The notes under the pieces are model-generated. The model worked only from the letters and a program-made list of their open reading frames with translations, was not told the DNA's origin and ran no database searches. From the NCBI GenBank assembly GCA_000469685.2, contig LS997566.1, forward strand, positions 35,570,420 to 35,634,419: a DNA stretch of 64,000 bases. Direction: 5' to 3'. Numbering within the stretch: position 1 is the stretch's first letter; every line of letters starts with the position of its first letter. Made by a program: the position numbers and the translations under genes. Positions 44,778-58,559 of this stretch are shown piece after piece. Source of the DNA: Haemonchus contortus (taxonomy: Eukaryota > Nematoda > Chromadorea > Rhabditida > Trichostrongylidae).

Positions 44778-47020
44778 CAGTCACAGATATAAAATGGGAT
44801 TGGCCACAATGGCTGAATGCTATCTTCACTGCTTTCGGTCGTGATGGAGATACCCGTAAAGAGGACAGAACTCTTCTTCCATGCTCTTAGGACGTAATAT
44901 TTCAGTTGGGTATGATGAGCATCGGTGTCCACAAGAACTTGATTCGTGAGGGTACCTTTGTGCTTATGAACAAAACTCTGTGGGTGGCTAGGTTATCACA
45001 AAATCTCGGGGCTTCCTTTTCACTAAGTGAGCTTACTGTAACAATGGGCTAATAGACGTATTCGGGAGCTGCACCAGAAGTGAATGATCTAACTCGGCTT
45101 TCCCCACACCACGCTTCTTATTTCAAATTCGTGGTCAAAGAGGTTTCTGGTCTTCTGGAAGAAAGGATGTTCACATGATGCGTTGCTTACTAGTAGTGAC
45201 TGCCACTAACTCATTACCGGTTCCACAAAGACGTACGCACGGGGCATTCTTCCTAACTTCTTCATTTCTCCACTCGATTTCCGTCATGCGATACCAAAAC
45301 CGCACTGGCCTTTGCTCTTTTCTCTTCGACTTCGTCAACTTTTGGTGTCTATCGTAGAGTCACGAATCGTTGCAAAAAAAATTCAAAACTTGAAGTCTGC
45401 CATTAGGTCCAAGTATGTGTTTAAAAAATTCCAAAAAAGTAGACACACTGAAACCTCTGGGAGTTAAGGATCGCAGTATCAGTGTTTTTACTTAATATCA
45501 GGTTAAGAAAAAAACATCTGCCAAAATTGTACAGAAGCCGAAATTGCCTAGAACGATGATTGCAGATCAGGTCGTTATGGGTGGTCCATGTTCCAATCAT
45601 TGAATCGGGCCGCCCGTATTGATTCCCACCACCCTGCAATACAGGCCCTCGCTTCCCATACCCTCGTTTTTTTCAATTTCAAATGTTTTCTCATAGTTTC
45701 GATATCAGCGTGTTCCTTATGTACTCCGTGCTGCTTTCTCTAATACTGATCAGCAGTCTAAGTAACAGAAACTTGAAAAAATAACATCTCATCAGGTTGC
45801 TGCATCAGTCTTGGAGCTCGGATGAGTGCTTCGAACACTAAAACAATTTTATTCGACTTCTCTCTCATCCAAAAATTTATTCTCAATCTATCTATGGCAT
45901 GCATCCGATGAAGTCTTCTTCCAGTGAGAATAGGGCTGCAAGATGATGAAGTGAGCCATAGTATTATGGAATAAAAAAATGTGGCGAGTTTCTTCGTGGC
46001 CAGGAACTGCTTGGGGTGATTCAAAGGTGATAGTCAGAAAGGGCAAAGTCAGAAAAATAGGGAGGGTGGAGAACAATATTGAAGTCAATTGCATCCTGAA
46101 CAGCGTAGCGTTGGCGACAGAAACCCTCTCTCGGTTGCTTGTCATCAATTGAATGAGCCAGTCTCTGGAGCCGACAGCAGCAGATGGTAGTCGTGACTTT
46201 TCGGTTATAAGGAATCTCTTAGTATAGCATACTACCTTCAAGTTTTGGGAGCAGAGCAGTAAAAACTTTCTTAAGTGCTGTTCTAGCTTGCGCTGCGTGA
46301 GCGGATCTCGGGATCAGCCGTAGACCGCTCCACAATTCGTGAAGGGGATTGCCGACGTTGGACAATTGCTATGTATATGGCTTACAAGGCCCTTTTGAAC
46401 ATTACTGGTGGTAACTCCGGTAACCTCGGAATGTTTCAGAATATGTTGACGGCACGAGGGCGTCAAAAATTTTATTAGAGGAAACCGATACCTAATCAAC
46501 TGCTTATCCTCTTTTGGCATTAATGCTCTTTTCCTCTTCCATTTTCCTCTCATAGACGCTAAGCATGTTATCTTGACATCATATCTTCTCTATAATTGCC
46601 TCCAGAACACTGCACTGATCATAATTACTTTTGGAAAATTAAGAGATTCAGTGTTTCACGGAAAGAAGACCTATGGAGGGAATATGGTTGTCAAGCAGCT
46701 GATACAAAGCATCAGATGGGATAGTGTAGATCTCTTTTCTATTTCTTCATCGGAATTCATGAGGAGGGTCGAGGAGAGGTCCTATCATCGAGTCGATCAA
46801 TCAAATGTCTGGGAATTCAGCGGACATATAGGCTTTCTCTTTTCAAAAAGTCCCAGCGTACGCGGAAGTATGTGTTACTGACGGACCCATTCCTCTGTGG
46901 CGCATCTTGTATGCGCTCGACATTGTACAGATAAAGAATTCAACAGACAATTGCTTCTAAGCCAGACAGGGGCAAATATGGATGGTGAATCTACAGATGA
47001 ATTGACATTTAAGTAATATA
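44778..47020. other. Stretch without an identified gene
   Basis: Open frames of 70-120 codons (for example 45888-46241 minus and 46573-46881 plus) have no recognisable domain or splice chain. No repeats are recognised. Confidence 0.4.
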
Positions 47021-47394
47021 TAGTAGCGCTCAAAAGGCTCAGTATTCGGCCACCTTCAAACTGCAGTAAGTTTTTTCCCAGTAGAGCAAATCGCATGAAA
47101 TTCTGATATGTTTGACTGAAGCGTGGTTCACATATCCAACACTATTTGACTGCAAAGCGGCAAGAAGGAAAGAAATCCTTGAAGCACCAATGTCCCTATC
47201 TTAGTTGGTTTTGATTTCGAGCTCTTTGGGATATTTGAAACATGATCAAAATGCAGGTTAATAATGGTAAATATTCTCACTACACAAGTGCTACACATAT
47301 TGAAATTTCGCTTGATTACATCTAGTAGAAAAAGAGTTATGACTGAAAAGTGCGAGTGAAGAAGCATTTCGCCGAATACTTTTGAGCGCTACTG
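47021..47394. mobile_element. Tc1-like MITE, second copy
   Basis: Ends tagtagcgctcaaaaggctc and inverse ..cttttgagcgctactg, flanked by TA. Shares atccaacactatttgactgc and ttaataatggtaaatattc with 13657-14182 but is ~150 bp shorter inside. Confidence 0.85.
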
Positions 47395-49504
47395 TACTTA
47401 CCATTTAGGACCATTCGAGTGAACGTTGGCGGACAGCAGAGAAAACTTGGGTATCGAGTTTGAAAGGGAACAAAGAGCATATTCAGAAGTGAAGAAATAT
47501 AAACTACAAACTAGATGCACGGTATTATAATAGTTTGGAGCTTGATCACGATATTACAGATAAGCAGCTGAATGTAGCTCCAGATCGGTAGACAGGATTG
47601 GCTCTTCTCTGGTTAGGCCTCCTCTGGAAGAAATCTTGATCACTGATTGTGTAATGGGCGACTATCAGTTTCATACGTACGAGAGTACAATCTCAAATCT
47701 TTCAGTTCGATTTTTTTCACTTCTTCGTGGATAGTGATAGATATTTCTCTCATGGCTTAGACACTGTAACTGTTTTTCCTTATCAAGCAACTGGGAAATT
47801 CATTAAGGAGAGGGCAAGATTGTGAGCAGCTTCACCTGGCTAAAGGGTCCAAAATACGAGAACATTCTTGGGGTCAAAGTTCGCGACCCTGCTCATCGAC
47901 CGAGCCCACAGTCGTACAAACGATTGATTAGGGAGCTCCTCACAAAGTTCATTTCTGATGAGCATTTTAACTTGCTCGCTCATTACAATGGCCCATAAAT
48001 TTTTTGTAATCCTTTTCATTTGGAGACTATTCGCTGCTATGTATTCTATGCAGCCGAAACATCGTATAAGTCGTTCGTTCAGTCGCATATCTCAGTGGTA
48101 AGAGTGGCTGCATATTTTGAGTTGTATCGAACTGATCGTGTCCAATAGAATTTCCATTCATGCCGAGTAAGCTAGTTGATAACTAGGCAAGGCATGATAA
48201 CTTTTATTAATTAGGGTCATGCTTTTGTCAGAATAGAATGAAGCCAGCAGCCAGTCTACAACATTCGTTTCTGATAAGCAATTTGTCCTACTCCGTTACC
48301 ATGGCCCATCACTTTTTTAACCTCTTTAATTTGATGGGTCTTCAGTGCTCTTCTGAGGATTCAGAATATTTTATAATCCATTCGTATAATCATGTGTCTT
48401 AATGGTGAGATATGTCACTACAAATTTCAAGCGGTGTCGATATGATCCAGCCAAATAGAACTACCAGAGAATATCATGCTGTCCTGATACTGAGAGTCTT
48501 TCGATATCCTTTCTGACCTTCTTCCTACTTCATGTGTTGCTTCTTCTTCTTTCTTGATTTCCCAGGCTATGAAGAATCTGACGTGACAGTTAACATTCAA
48601 ACTCCATTGATGGACTTTGTTCCGTTGTACCATCGATCGATTGAAGGGCTCCTTGGCATTTAGCTCCGAAAACATCTTATTTTCTCGTCTCATTTATTTA
48701 TTTGATGAAGGACCATCATTTTTCGTGTAATCTCTTTGTTTCGATGAGTATTCAATGCTGCCTTATGCATTTGAAATATATTTGAACTCTCTGCAAGTGC
48801 GGCTCTTTATTTCGGCTTTAGTGGGTGTCGCTCAAATCTCCTCGAAATACTCTTTTCTCGGGACACTTCATTTTTTACTTCGCTTTGCTTCCAGTCTGCG
48901 ATCAACGCATTCACTGGAACCTGTGAGATTGCATCGAGGACTGTATCCGGATTGAAAAGGAAGGAAAAGGTTTGGCGGTGGTGGGAGCTATAAATGAGGT
49001 GATGGCTGAGCTGGGCTATCTGCTATTTACAGCAAGCCACAAAGAGGGCCACTCAGTCAACCAGTAATGGACCATCCACTCACCCACGCGAAGGACCACA
49101 CAGTGAACCAGGCAGAGGATCATCAACCCACCCACGTGGAAAACGTACAGTCAGCCAGGCACAGGAACGCAGCTACGAACCTGCTTACCAACTACAGCCA
49201 ACCACGCAGAGGACACGGCGCAGTCAACCACAGAGAGGACCTCCGATCTCGGAGACGACGAGAATCTCACACTAGGCGCAGCTTTAAAGATTATTTTTTG
49301 CAAATTTCATGTTTCTGCCTTCTCCTTAACGTTCAAAACGTCAATCGATTTTAACATTTTATCCGTCTAGCGGCAGAAGTGTGGAAGCAGTTTCAATTTT
49401 TATTTCTTTTTGTATGGCGACTCAGGGTCTGAGCGGTGAGCGAAGATTTTTCTACAGGGTGCAGCACTCCTCTCTAGGTGGCTTTCCTAGACTAATCATA
49501 AATA
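47395..49504. other. Non-coding stretch with weak repeats
   Basis: A ~320-bp segment appears two to three times in diverged tandem (47940-48160, 48265-48470, partial at 48690), sharing tacaatggcccataa/taccatggcccatca and catctcagtgg/cttaatggtgaga. A degenerate ~30-bp minisatellite (acgcagaggaccacacagtc) lies at 49040-49240. No gene is supported. Confidence 0.5.
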
Positions 49505-50410
49505 CAGGGTGGGTCACAAATACGATGACAAAATAGTTTCAATGTATCTTCAGTGTTTCTGACCGGCATTTGATATAAACAACAAGAACGCTTACATATA
49601 TCATAACAGTGAAGAATTTACAATACCACTCAAATGAACCTTTGGAATTGATAACTTCCTTGAGACGAGACGGATGCACTTCGGCTGCTTCCCGGATAGC
49701 ATAACATGGAATTTCATCCAATGCTTATTGTAGGGCTCCTTTCAACGATTCGGAGGAACTGTTTTTAGCGCAGGCCTTCTGCTCCAGGATCGACCAAATT
49801 TAGTAGTCCATTACGGTCAAATCAAGGGAATGAGTGGGCCAGTTTTCTGATGCTATGAAGTCGGTTGAATTGAATGGCACCACTTCTGGATCAAAGCCTA
49901 TCAATGAACTGATACACCGTCTTGCTGGAGAATGCAATCGTTCTCAGAAGTTCAGTTGACCACGACCTTTGAAAACTCCTCGAGATAGTAATTGGCATCG
50001 ATTTTCAGCCTCATTCCACGAAAATGAATGAAGTACTTGCGGTATTTGCGGATGCTGCTGCCCAGACCATCACTAATGCAGGATGTGAACTTCGAGCGAC
50101 TCATCTTTTCTGCTCTACCAGCTTCTTCGGATTTCCTGGAGATTGCTGGATTCGGAGAACGATTATTCAGTAGTTTTGATGTTTGAATATCTTACTTGTG
50201 AAGCGTTTTTGAATATATGCTCAGTTGTGAAAAGTTGCAAAGGATCTTCAAACGCGCATCGTTTGCGATTCTCTTCGTCTGGGTTGCGGTGCATTCGGAT
50301 CCTGACCACTCTCACAAGTCATTAGAGGCTGTCAAGGTTGGACGACCTCCACGAGAACATCATGAAAAATGCCTAGCTCCAAAGTCATGTGAACAGTGTG
50401 ACGATGCATC
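49505..50410 (-). pseudogene. Decayed Tc1/mariner element and transposase
   Basis: The left end cagggtgggtcacaaatacg follows TA and resembles the end at 8817. Minus-strand readings in broken frames include VMVWAAASANT (Tc1-type S-VMVWG), FIASENWPTHSLDLTVMDY (PDLNP-MDY region, Asp kept), IWSILEQKACAKNSSSESLK and DEIPCYAIREAAEVHPSRLK. Multiple stops are present. The right terminus was not found. Confidence 0.7.
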
Positions 50411-51157
50411 TTGTGAATAGGCAAATTTCGGCAGGAGTATGACCGGTGGCGTGAAGGGCAAGGTTTGCAGCTCTATTGAAATGAGATGGAGCTTCCAACC
50501 AATGAAAAAGTACCAGAGTACGAAGCCGAGGAATTATATACAGCAAAAACGGACGAATTCGGTTATATGTTGCCCTCTTTTCATGTGTTCCTGTAATGCG
50601 TTAAGGGTTCACAAGTGATCTGTAATGGAATTGGGAGGTTTTTACACCACCGGCTTGTATAACATCAGCAGTGGTTTATAATGGAGGCAATGGAGTTCGA
50701 GGCTCAAGGGGAGCGACTGGAAGAACCCCAAAGAAGAGGTGGCAAGACGTGATCGATGGGACCTCGCATAGGCTGAAGTAAGGGGAAAAGATGCCGTAGA
50801 CAAAAGGTATTCTGACAGGAGAGGAGACGACTGACAGAATAGCGGACCTTGCGACGGCACGGGATTAACGCTAGCTAGAAGATGAGTACGAAGGAGTACA
50901 CGATCCAGTGGTTCACCGCAACGCATGACCCTGAGTCAACGTCAGGTTCGCCTTTCTTTCTCGTCTTTGCAGATATGGTTGCGAAATGGGACGCATCTCG
51001 GAGCGAGTCAAGAACCACTTCAAGGCATGGCGAGGGTGAAGATCGGAAGTCGTCCCGATACTTCAACGATTCTGTTGTAGAGCGATCCGAACGGGGATCG
51101 GATGTACGTCAATATTGGATGCCTCTTTAAACGTCTTTGTTACGGCTTTCACTTCAG
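50411..51157. other. Stretch leading into the tandem module array
   Basis: 50882-51130 (+) is an 82-codon frame ending DSVVERSERGSDVRQYWMPL. Its 3' part (SVVERSERGSD) is a divergent, 5'-incomplete unit of the module array that follows. An isolated phrase GRTPKKRWQDVI near 50720 could be retroelement debris; I do not rely on it. Confidence 0.4.
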
Positions 51158-52166
51158 GTTGACAACGTCCTCAATGACAAAGGCCCCTTCGTTGTCTACA
51201 GAACTCTGCGGCTCTAACGTTCATCGGTCAGCTTAATTGTGAAGCCTTTCGTCTGGCTGCAGCCATGGATAAGGAGAAGACTGCGAGGGCGGATCGGCCT
51301 ATTAGACCAATCTGTTGTAAGGCGATCCAAGCGGGGATCGAAGGTCCGTGACCATTGAACGATTTTCCTGTTTGGCTTCTCATGGTTCTCAATTTAGGTT
51401 GATGCCATCCTCATCAATACAGGCCCATTCCCTGTCTACGGAACTCTGCGACTGGAACGTACATTTGCCAAATTGATTATGAAGCCTTTCGCCTATCAAC
51501 AAGCGGGGAATACTACGAGGATGGATTGACCTAATGGAACAGATCTGTTGTGAGGCGATCCCAACGGGGATCGATAGTACGTGACAACTGGAGGACTTTC
51601 TTACCTCTAGATTTTCATGGTTCTCAATTCAGTTTAATGCCGTCCTCATTGAAGCGGGCCTATTCTTTTTTTGGAGTCACAAAATGGATTCGTTTACCCA
51701 ACGGGAAGCCTTCCGTCTACCGTAGATCGGGATATGTTGAGGACTGCTATGACGGGTCGACCTGTAGGAACAGCTTTCGTGTAAGGCGATCCAATCGGGG
51801 ATCGAAGGTACGCCGTAATCAAACGCCTTCTCCGATGTCTACAGTGATGGCTTTCAATTCAGGTTGACGCCGTACTTATCGAAACCGGCCCATTTCTGGT
51901 CTACACTACTTTGCCGTCATATAGAGCAAGTGTCAAACCCAGTGGAGGAAAGTTTTACGAAATATTGGTGCATATGGGACTACTCAGAAGTACACGGGAC
52001 GCGGGACTGGTTCGCCGCGAAAATGTCTCGGTACGAATGTCCACTTCCATCACCGTATTAGCTCGTTCTTTACCACTGAATCTACATGTTCAGGTCCCGA
52101 AAGTTCAGCTGGAAGCAGTCAGCAGCCGCCTATCCTGCTAAGGGGCGATCCGATCGGGGATCAGGG
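51158..52166 (+). repeat. Tandem array of exon-like modules (four units)
   Basis: Units 51158-51343, 51398-51576, 51633-51807, 51863-52166. Each begins after an acceptor-like tcaattcag/ttag with gttga-gccgtcct, and most end with aggcgatcc-a-cggggatcg. They are separated by ~55-base gt..ag spacers resembling nematode introns. The last unit is open for 92 codons (VDAVLIETGPFLVYTTL..). Units 1-3 contain stops in that frame and differ in length by non-multiples of three. This looks like tandem duplication of one exon plus intron followed by decay. Protein family not recognised. Confidence 0.6.
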
Positions 52167-53469
52167 GTATGCACTGCTTGTCATCTTTTGCTATGTATAT
52201 TAGCTTAAACAGGAAGTTCAGGTAGGCTCGGCTTTCTACAAGGCAGCTGCCGTTCATTTGTCGTCTACCTAACCAGCGATTTTTTGGAACGGCACGCTGC
52301 AAATATTCGACCAACCGTAGAGCGATTGGATGGACGCGAACCAGTTGTGGAGTCGACCATACATGGAGGAACCATCTATGTCATGATGTGGACATCAAAT
52401 TCGATACGGTTTTAACCTACTGCGAATTCTTCGGAGAAGAAATGTTCGGAAGAAAGGGCTGCTTCCGGTGAAGATAGCGGCGGGGATCGGCCTTATAAAG
52501 CCAGCGTGATATGGAAAAGTGTGTTTATTCGATTTCTTTCTTCCTTTTCCTACCCTAATTGACTATTTTTGCAGGATGAGCGTGGACAGCAAGCGGACGC
52601 AAGAACCGTCGAAGGAACATTTTTTTTTTAAGATACACAGGTGTGATTGTCTTAGTGTGGGCGTTAGGTAGTTTTTAGGTTGTTTAGGGCTTCATTGTAA
52701 TGTATCCAATTTTTTAACTAAGTAACTATAACCATAACTAACTTACTTTATATAGTTATTTGTATTTTTTATAGCTAGTAGGTATCTTTTCTGTAGATTG
52801 TTATCTGTAGTCATTGTTTAGGCGGGGACTAATTACTTACTGATTAGCAGTACCCTGGTGGTCCTTCCCTAACTTAGGTCTCTTGACGTCAAATAAGTAC
52901 TGCAGTCACCATGTGCTCGGAAGGAAGATTGCGGCCAAATTTTTATTAGAACCTTTCATTTTCCAAATTTTCTCATCAAATCAAAAAGCAATGACAAGGG
53001 GAACCGGTTAAGGGAGGGGAAGGAAGTGAAAATGAGGGGGGAGGTGGGGGGCAAGAAGGGCAAGGGCGGTTTTGGGGCACGCAGAAAGGGTTCCTATAGG
53101 CCAATTTTCTGCTACTTCACCCGTTTGTTTGATGAGATTAATCTTCCGGCTTTCTTTTGATAGTTCAAGTGTAAAAGGGTGGTAATTCACTCTGAGCTCT
53201 TACTTTTTTCATATGATCCTTTGTTTTTGTTTTTGGAGACCAGGGTTCGTATTACCGGGTGATGGGCCACCGTGACTTTTGGTTTCCGAACACCTCATGA
53301 AACTTTTTCTCTATTTGTTAGAGGGTGGCTGCTCTTTTCCTTCCGAAGTGCAACGTGATGGCGGCAGAATTTGACGGACTGAGGCGGTTGAGTGTGGGAA
53401 CAACGACTAGGGAACTAATTAGGGGGCTAGGTTAAAGGATAGTTTAGTCTAGGTGCCCACACTAATCAA
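52167..53469. other. Stretch without an identified gene
   Basis: May contain more of the gene to which the modules belonged (a gt..ag context at 52200-52580), but no frame can be followed. 52620-52900 is AT-rich and featureless. A G-rich tract lies at 53015-53075. Confidence 0.4.
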
Positions 53470-54400
53470 TCACCCTGTAATACCCACCCTAAGTTTTCTC
53501 TGGGGATAGAGAAGGTCTTGAACCTTCCAAAGAATTTACCCCTTTCACAATGAATCCCCACGCATTGTTTCCTGCCGATGGACTCGACTTACGAGGTCCT
53601 GGGGAAGGCATGCCTTGGAGATCTGGGAACTTCCTTTGTATCACTCCCCATCCAGTGCAACTGCGACGGCTCATCAGTGGCCGGTGCTTGCGACAGTTGT
53701 GTTTGTGGGCTCATTCTCTTCAGAATGGAGCATCTCACAGGGTTTAGGCATGTAATTTTGTTCCATGAACAGCAGTAGGCAGGGTGTCGAACTCATCAGG
53801 TCATACCATCACTTCCCTTTGGATTTTTGCGATATCAGTCAGCGCTACAAGCACGCGCTATTGATCTTTCCATCTGTATAGTGGGATGTTCGATAGGAAC
53901 GTTTAGTCTACAACTCCAGCGCGATAGTTGCACGACATCCAGTGAGACTTTTGGCAAAGTGTACTTCTGCTCGGTAAAGGTAAGTGATAAAATGTTAGTA
54001 GAAGTAGTGATTTTTAGAGTCCGTAGTGGCTGCTATAGGATTGATTGCATGATCTGATCAATTTTGTTCCCTTTTAAAAGCGTTGAGTAGTGGGATACGA
54101 TGGGAGTCGGAATCTGCTGTTTTGGGTATGGGAGCAAATCGGGGCCTTTGCCCAGTGAGTGGTTGTGGTGTTTTGAGCGATTGAATGCCAAACATGGCAT
54201 CACTAGCTTGAGAAACTTGTAGGGACAGTCGGAGCTGCTTGTTTTCCTCAACAGCGAGCTTTTTTCTTTGAGGTGTTGCGAGACTTTGAGTAATTTTGCT
54301 GGAAATAACTAATTTGTTCAGTTCCTGCACTTTTCTTGTCGGGTGATAGATTGATGCAAAAGTCTTGAGACTCCTCCCCCCTCCCCCTAACACCATTACC
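53470..54400 (+). repeat. Left arm of a large diverged inverted repeat
   Basis: Matches 58560-59535 on the opposite strand, beginning at cccaccctaagttttc. Shared blocks include gatggactcgactt, ggcatgccttgga/ggcacgccttgga, ggctcatcagtggccggtgc and catgatctgatcaatt. Identity by eye is roughly 65-75%. Confidence 0.8.
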
Positions 54401-54490
54401 ACATTTCAGAGAAATTCCAAAGGAATCGCCAGCAATTTTCAAAAAAAATGTCGAACGCTTCATCTGTGAAAGATCTCGCAATTATCGAGG

Positions 54491-54706
54491 GATGAGCTCC
54501 GAGCAGACGCCTACCACGAATGGTGCCGCGGTTGCAGTCCTCGTTCCGCTGGATCCAACATCAACACTGCATTCGGAGAGAACTTCGCTAGCCATACGAC
54601 TGTTGTGCAATTTTTGGTTCCCTTACATGGTAGAGGTATGACGCGCGACGATCCTCTTTCGGACGACCGCATGCTAGCGATGATGATCGACTTCTTAGCA
54701 AAGTGA
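54491..54706 (+). pseudogene. mariner transposase N-terminal (HTH) remnant
   Basis: 71 open codons: DELRADAYHEWCRGCSPRSA then INTAFGENFASHTTV and RDDPLSDDR. This follows the paired-type first HTH of mariner transposases (LR..LL.E...G....A..IN..(F/W)GE....TV..W), where GSM-type elements read NINSAWGEGS. It stops at TGA. No catalytic domain was found downstream. Confidence 0.6.
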
Positions 54707-57700
54707 AGAGGATGCCGGAAATCATGAACTGAGAACTCACAGGCCTCAACGCCATACAATCGCCTCGCCTATGCAATCGAGGGGAGGCATTCGCGGAGAG
54801 CTTCTATCCTACCCGCATAATGACGATCGGTTCCATTCGGCAAAGACCAGGCTTCAGGAAATTGAGTGTGATACCGCTCATACCCTCCCTTTTTCTCTAA
54901 TCTCGCCCCTTCAATGAATTCCCTTCTCAGGTACCTCAAGCAAATCAAAGGCTCTCAGACCTCTCGATTCTCGACGAAACTAGTAGCCAGGCCGACTTTT
55001 TCGCCTCACAGACCTCCTCTTTCTAGGCGAAATGAGTATCCAACTAGCTCCCTGGTCGCATGAGTGACTTAGATAATGGTGGTTCAGTTCAGTGGGAGTT
55101 TGCAGCTCATCGAATATGGGGTTTGTAGGGGACTATAACTGCAGGGAATTCGAGACGTGTATCAGAGGGCCTCAAGACTTTTGCATCGACCTAATAATTT
55201 CTTACTCGGAGTAGGCAATATTACAGAAGCTTCATAGTTCGAGCGCTCGGAAATCTTGCGAATCTCATGACTTTCTTTGTATGTCCAGAAATTCATTGGT
55301 AGCTAATCTGTCTCCATCTTCTGCTTCGAGTATCACATTCTTCAGATGCTTTGTCGAAGAGATTGTGTAATCGCATCAGGTGAGTTTTTCAGTTACTAAT
55401 AGAAGTTTTGAGGGCAGTAAGAAATTCCTATTTTCGATTTGAAAGTACATACAAGTAGTTTATTTATGATGTACTCATAAATTGCCTCGGAATCGCTTTC
55501 ACACTTTGAAAAAGAGTTTTTTTTTGCTTATTCTTAACGTAGTGGCCAACTAAAACTTATTTTAACTGAAAGGTGCTCGAATTTTTTCTTCGGGTTTCTG
55601 ATGATTTTGCCTATTGTGAGGCTTGAGTGGCACTTAAACGATGGCTTAACACGGGTTAGGGTTCACTCGAAAACCCATGGGCAGAACTTTCAGAAAAGAA
55701 CTTTCCTTAAGGGATTTTCGCAAAAAGCAGCGTGTAAAGCATGTCAGTATGGCATAAAAATTGGTCCTAAAGATTATCTATCCCTCCGCCCAGCAATCTC
55801 CTGAGCCACACAAGCTGTCTAAAAAAAGTTAATAAAGAGCCGTTCTTTTCCCGGCATAATAAACGATTTTGAATAATAATAGCTCGCTCTCGAATTGAAA
55901 CAGTCTTCTCCCAATCATTCCATTCCTTTCTCAGCAAAATCTATAGGGTTCAGGTTGTAAGTAGGTACCCCTTTGCTAATGACTGAAGGGTATGTTCCAG
56001 CTTTAGCGACTACATGATGCGCTCTGGTGACCTGGTAAAGTAGTGTGTGTGAAGGAGTCAGTGCTCGGATTAGTGCTCCATAACACTGGGAAAGAAGAAA
56101 AGATTCATATGAATCGTTCTTCGAGGGAACCACCTAGCTACCCTCATAGTGATTGGGATAGGTCGGATTGATCGGCTAGATCGATTTCTCACTACAAAAA
56201 GTAAGGTTCGGGTCGTCGAACTGGGTGCAAAAAATAAAAGGAGAAGTGAGGGGATAGGTTTAGTATAGAATAGAGCGAGCAAGAAGTGCGCTCGACACTG
56301 GTATAGAGCTGATAGCGGGGTCCAAAGTAGGGATCATACTAGTTGGGCCTACCATTAATGACCGGGTAGGGTGGTACTGTTCTTCTTGTCGTTATCTTAC
56401 CCCACCATAAGAAGATAGAAGTAATCCATCCAAACTGAGCTCTGACATCGATTTCATTATCGAGACAGAATCGGTTTCGAATACTCCTCAATACCCCAGA
56501 ACTTTGCTCTTCTCTTTCGTGAGAATCCCACCTCGTTTTTAAATCGGATCAGACCGAAGTTCTTTACTGGGTCAAGTCTAAGCTTTTATAAACGAAACCT
56601 AGTCTAGGAAGCTCTATTTTCTTCGAAGTTGTTCGGGAATTTGTGAGGAACTCATTTGAGGTTCGCTACTTCCAACTACTCTGTCTCTCGTAATCATCTC
56701 TATTGGGATTCTTCGTTATCTGCTCTGCTAGGGAATCACAAGTCGTCTTGTTCAGCTCCGAGACAAGTGCGCCTTCCCATTGTCAGCTTCATCGCAATAT
56801 CTCCTTGTTTGGGACCAATGGAGACTCGGTTTTCTTGAAAAACAGCTCAACGCTCCGTCCGTGATCGCGGAACATTTCGTTGTCTCGTCTGATTCAATCG
56901 ATGGCTGCTCGGCCACTATCGACCGGTGGGTCCGCCTCAGCTGATCATCGACGTCTCGGCAAGTGGGGCAAAAAATTGTGTCATAGAGTTGGTACTGCTA
57001 GATGAGTTGAGACCCTTCTCCTTGACATTTTCCTGCTCGTTTTCGCAACAGCTAGAAGCATGCTCATTTTGTTATATTCTTCTTTCTATACGAATGCCGT
57101 CCGCTGCAGTGAATTGGAAGCCTCAAGGTCGGAAGTTCATCTGTGTTTATTGGAGCATATGTGCATTCCACATCAACTCAAATCGGACACATCGACACAT
57201 GAAACTTGTCTCCTCGAGTGCCTCCTAGGTGCTCCGTCATCTTCGGAACAAAAAGGGATCATAGGAGAATGAGATTAGTGTGGACTAACATATGTTTCGT
57301 TTGCTCCTTTCAGCCAGGGGCTAGGACTCCTCATCAAGGCTAATACGTCGCGTGTTCGTTGGTTCCGGCTGGCCATTTCTAAAGCCTTTATCTCCAACTT
57401 GTACAAGGTGGAAGGCTCTGTTTTCACTAGTCGGCTTCACCGCACCGTGGTGAACCGCTCTCGACAAAAACCCTACCCGAGATACATGTCCTTCGCTGTC
57501 GGTTACTCAATAGTACAACATTTCTTCTAGCGGTTTTCTAGCCCGGAAGTCACTTATCTTTTCGTCGACGGCCGATTGCTTGATCCACTCCGACATCAGT
57601 TCTTTCCGTCATAGTCATTAGTTTTCTCACCATCTCTTGGAATACAGGCAAAGTTTCAGTTGGCGTGCTCAGTCGGCTTTTCTCGAACACTTAAGGGACT

Positions 57701-58559
57701 GTTACCAACTAATAAATAGTCGGTATTTATCTTCTTGCTCACATGGATGTTCTCAGCGACTGAGCTGAAACTTTAAGCAACTCTAGATTCTTCAGCGCCC
57801 TGTGAAAAGCTCGTTTCATTTAAACATCTTTGAAGGATCTCGAATGGACATCGATACTCCCTCGTGCTCTTTTGACTTACACTCCTAGTACTCGATGCTG
57901 TTGAGACAGTTTTTCTAGTACAGAACATTCCCGCACTAGATCCCATGTTCCCAAATCATGAGTACTCTCCATCGGTTGACAGACAGTTTATTGCTAGCGA
58001 TTGTAGTTGCATGGTGATTTTTCCGAGTCGCTTCTGTCATTTCAGTTGGCATGCTCTGGGAAAGCTACCTTTTTAAATAATCAAAAATCTCTATTCAGAA
58101 TAATTAATATCATGGATTACTTCTATCATTCTCCATTACTCAAACGGGGTTAGCGTAACTGCATCTACCCTGCCCACTTTAGTTGTCTCGTTGCTTATAT
58201 GACGTTAACTCAAAGAAAACTGTGAAAAAATGAAAAAAAAGAAATAAGTAATAAAAATAGTTTGAAAAAGCATTTTAATATTGAAATATTTCTAAGCTCA
58301 TCCCGACAACTTTGTTCGTGAAAGCGATTAATTTCAAAAAATTCCAGCTGATTCTGAGGCATTTTAGTAGTACATAGTTAATACTGTAGGTGTTTCTCTG
58401 AATTTGTAAAAAAAGTATTCTTACTGCACTCAAAACTTTCATTAGTAGCTGAGAAACTCAATTCCGCGATGCCACTATCGCTTCGGCAAAGGCTCTCGAA
58501 GAAGGATACTCGAAGGACAGAGTGGAGACAGATTGCTAACATTCATTTCGGCTAATTTA
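54707..58559. other. Spacer between the inverted arms; no identified gene
   Basis: Open frames up to ~100 codons (56926-57228 plus, for instance) without recognised domains. Base composition is pyrimidine-rich on the plus strand around 56600-57800. No tRNA, rRNA or satellite is seen. Confidence 0.4.

Noticed and set aside
50642..50926. Retrotransposon reverse transcriptase tail (GRTPKKRWQDVI on plus)
   Set aside because: Only one short phrase fits; no RT motif (for example FADD) was found within several kilobases.
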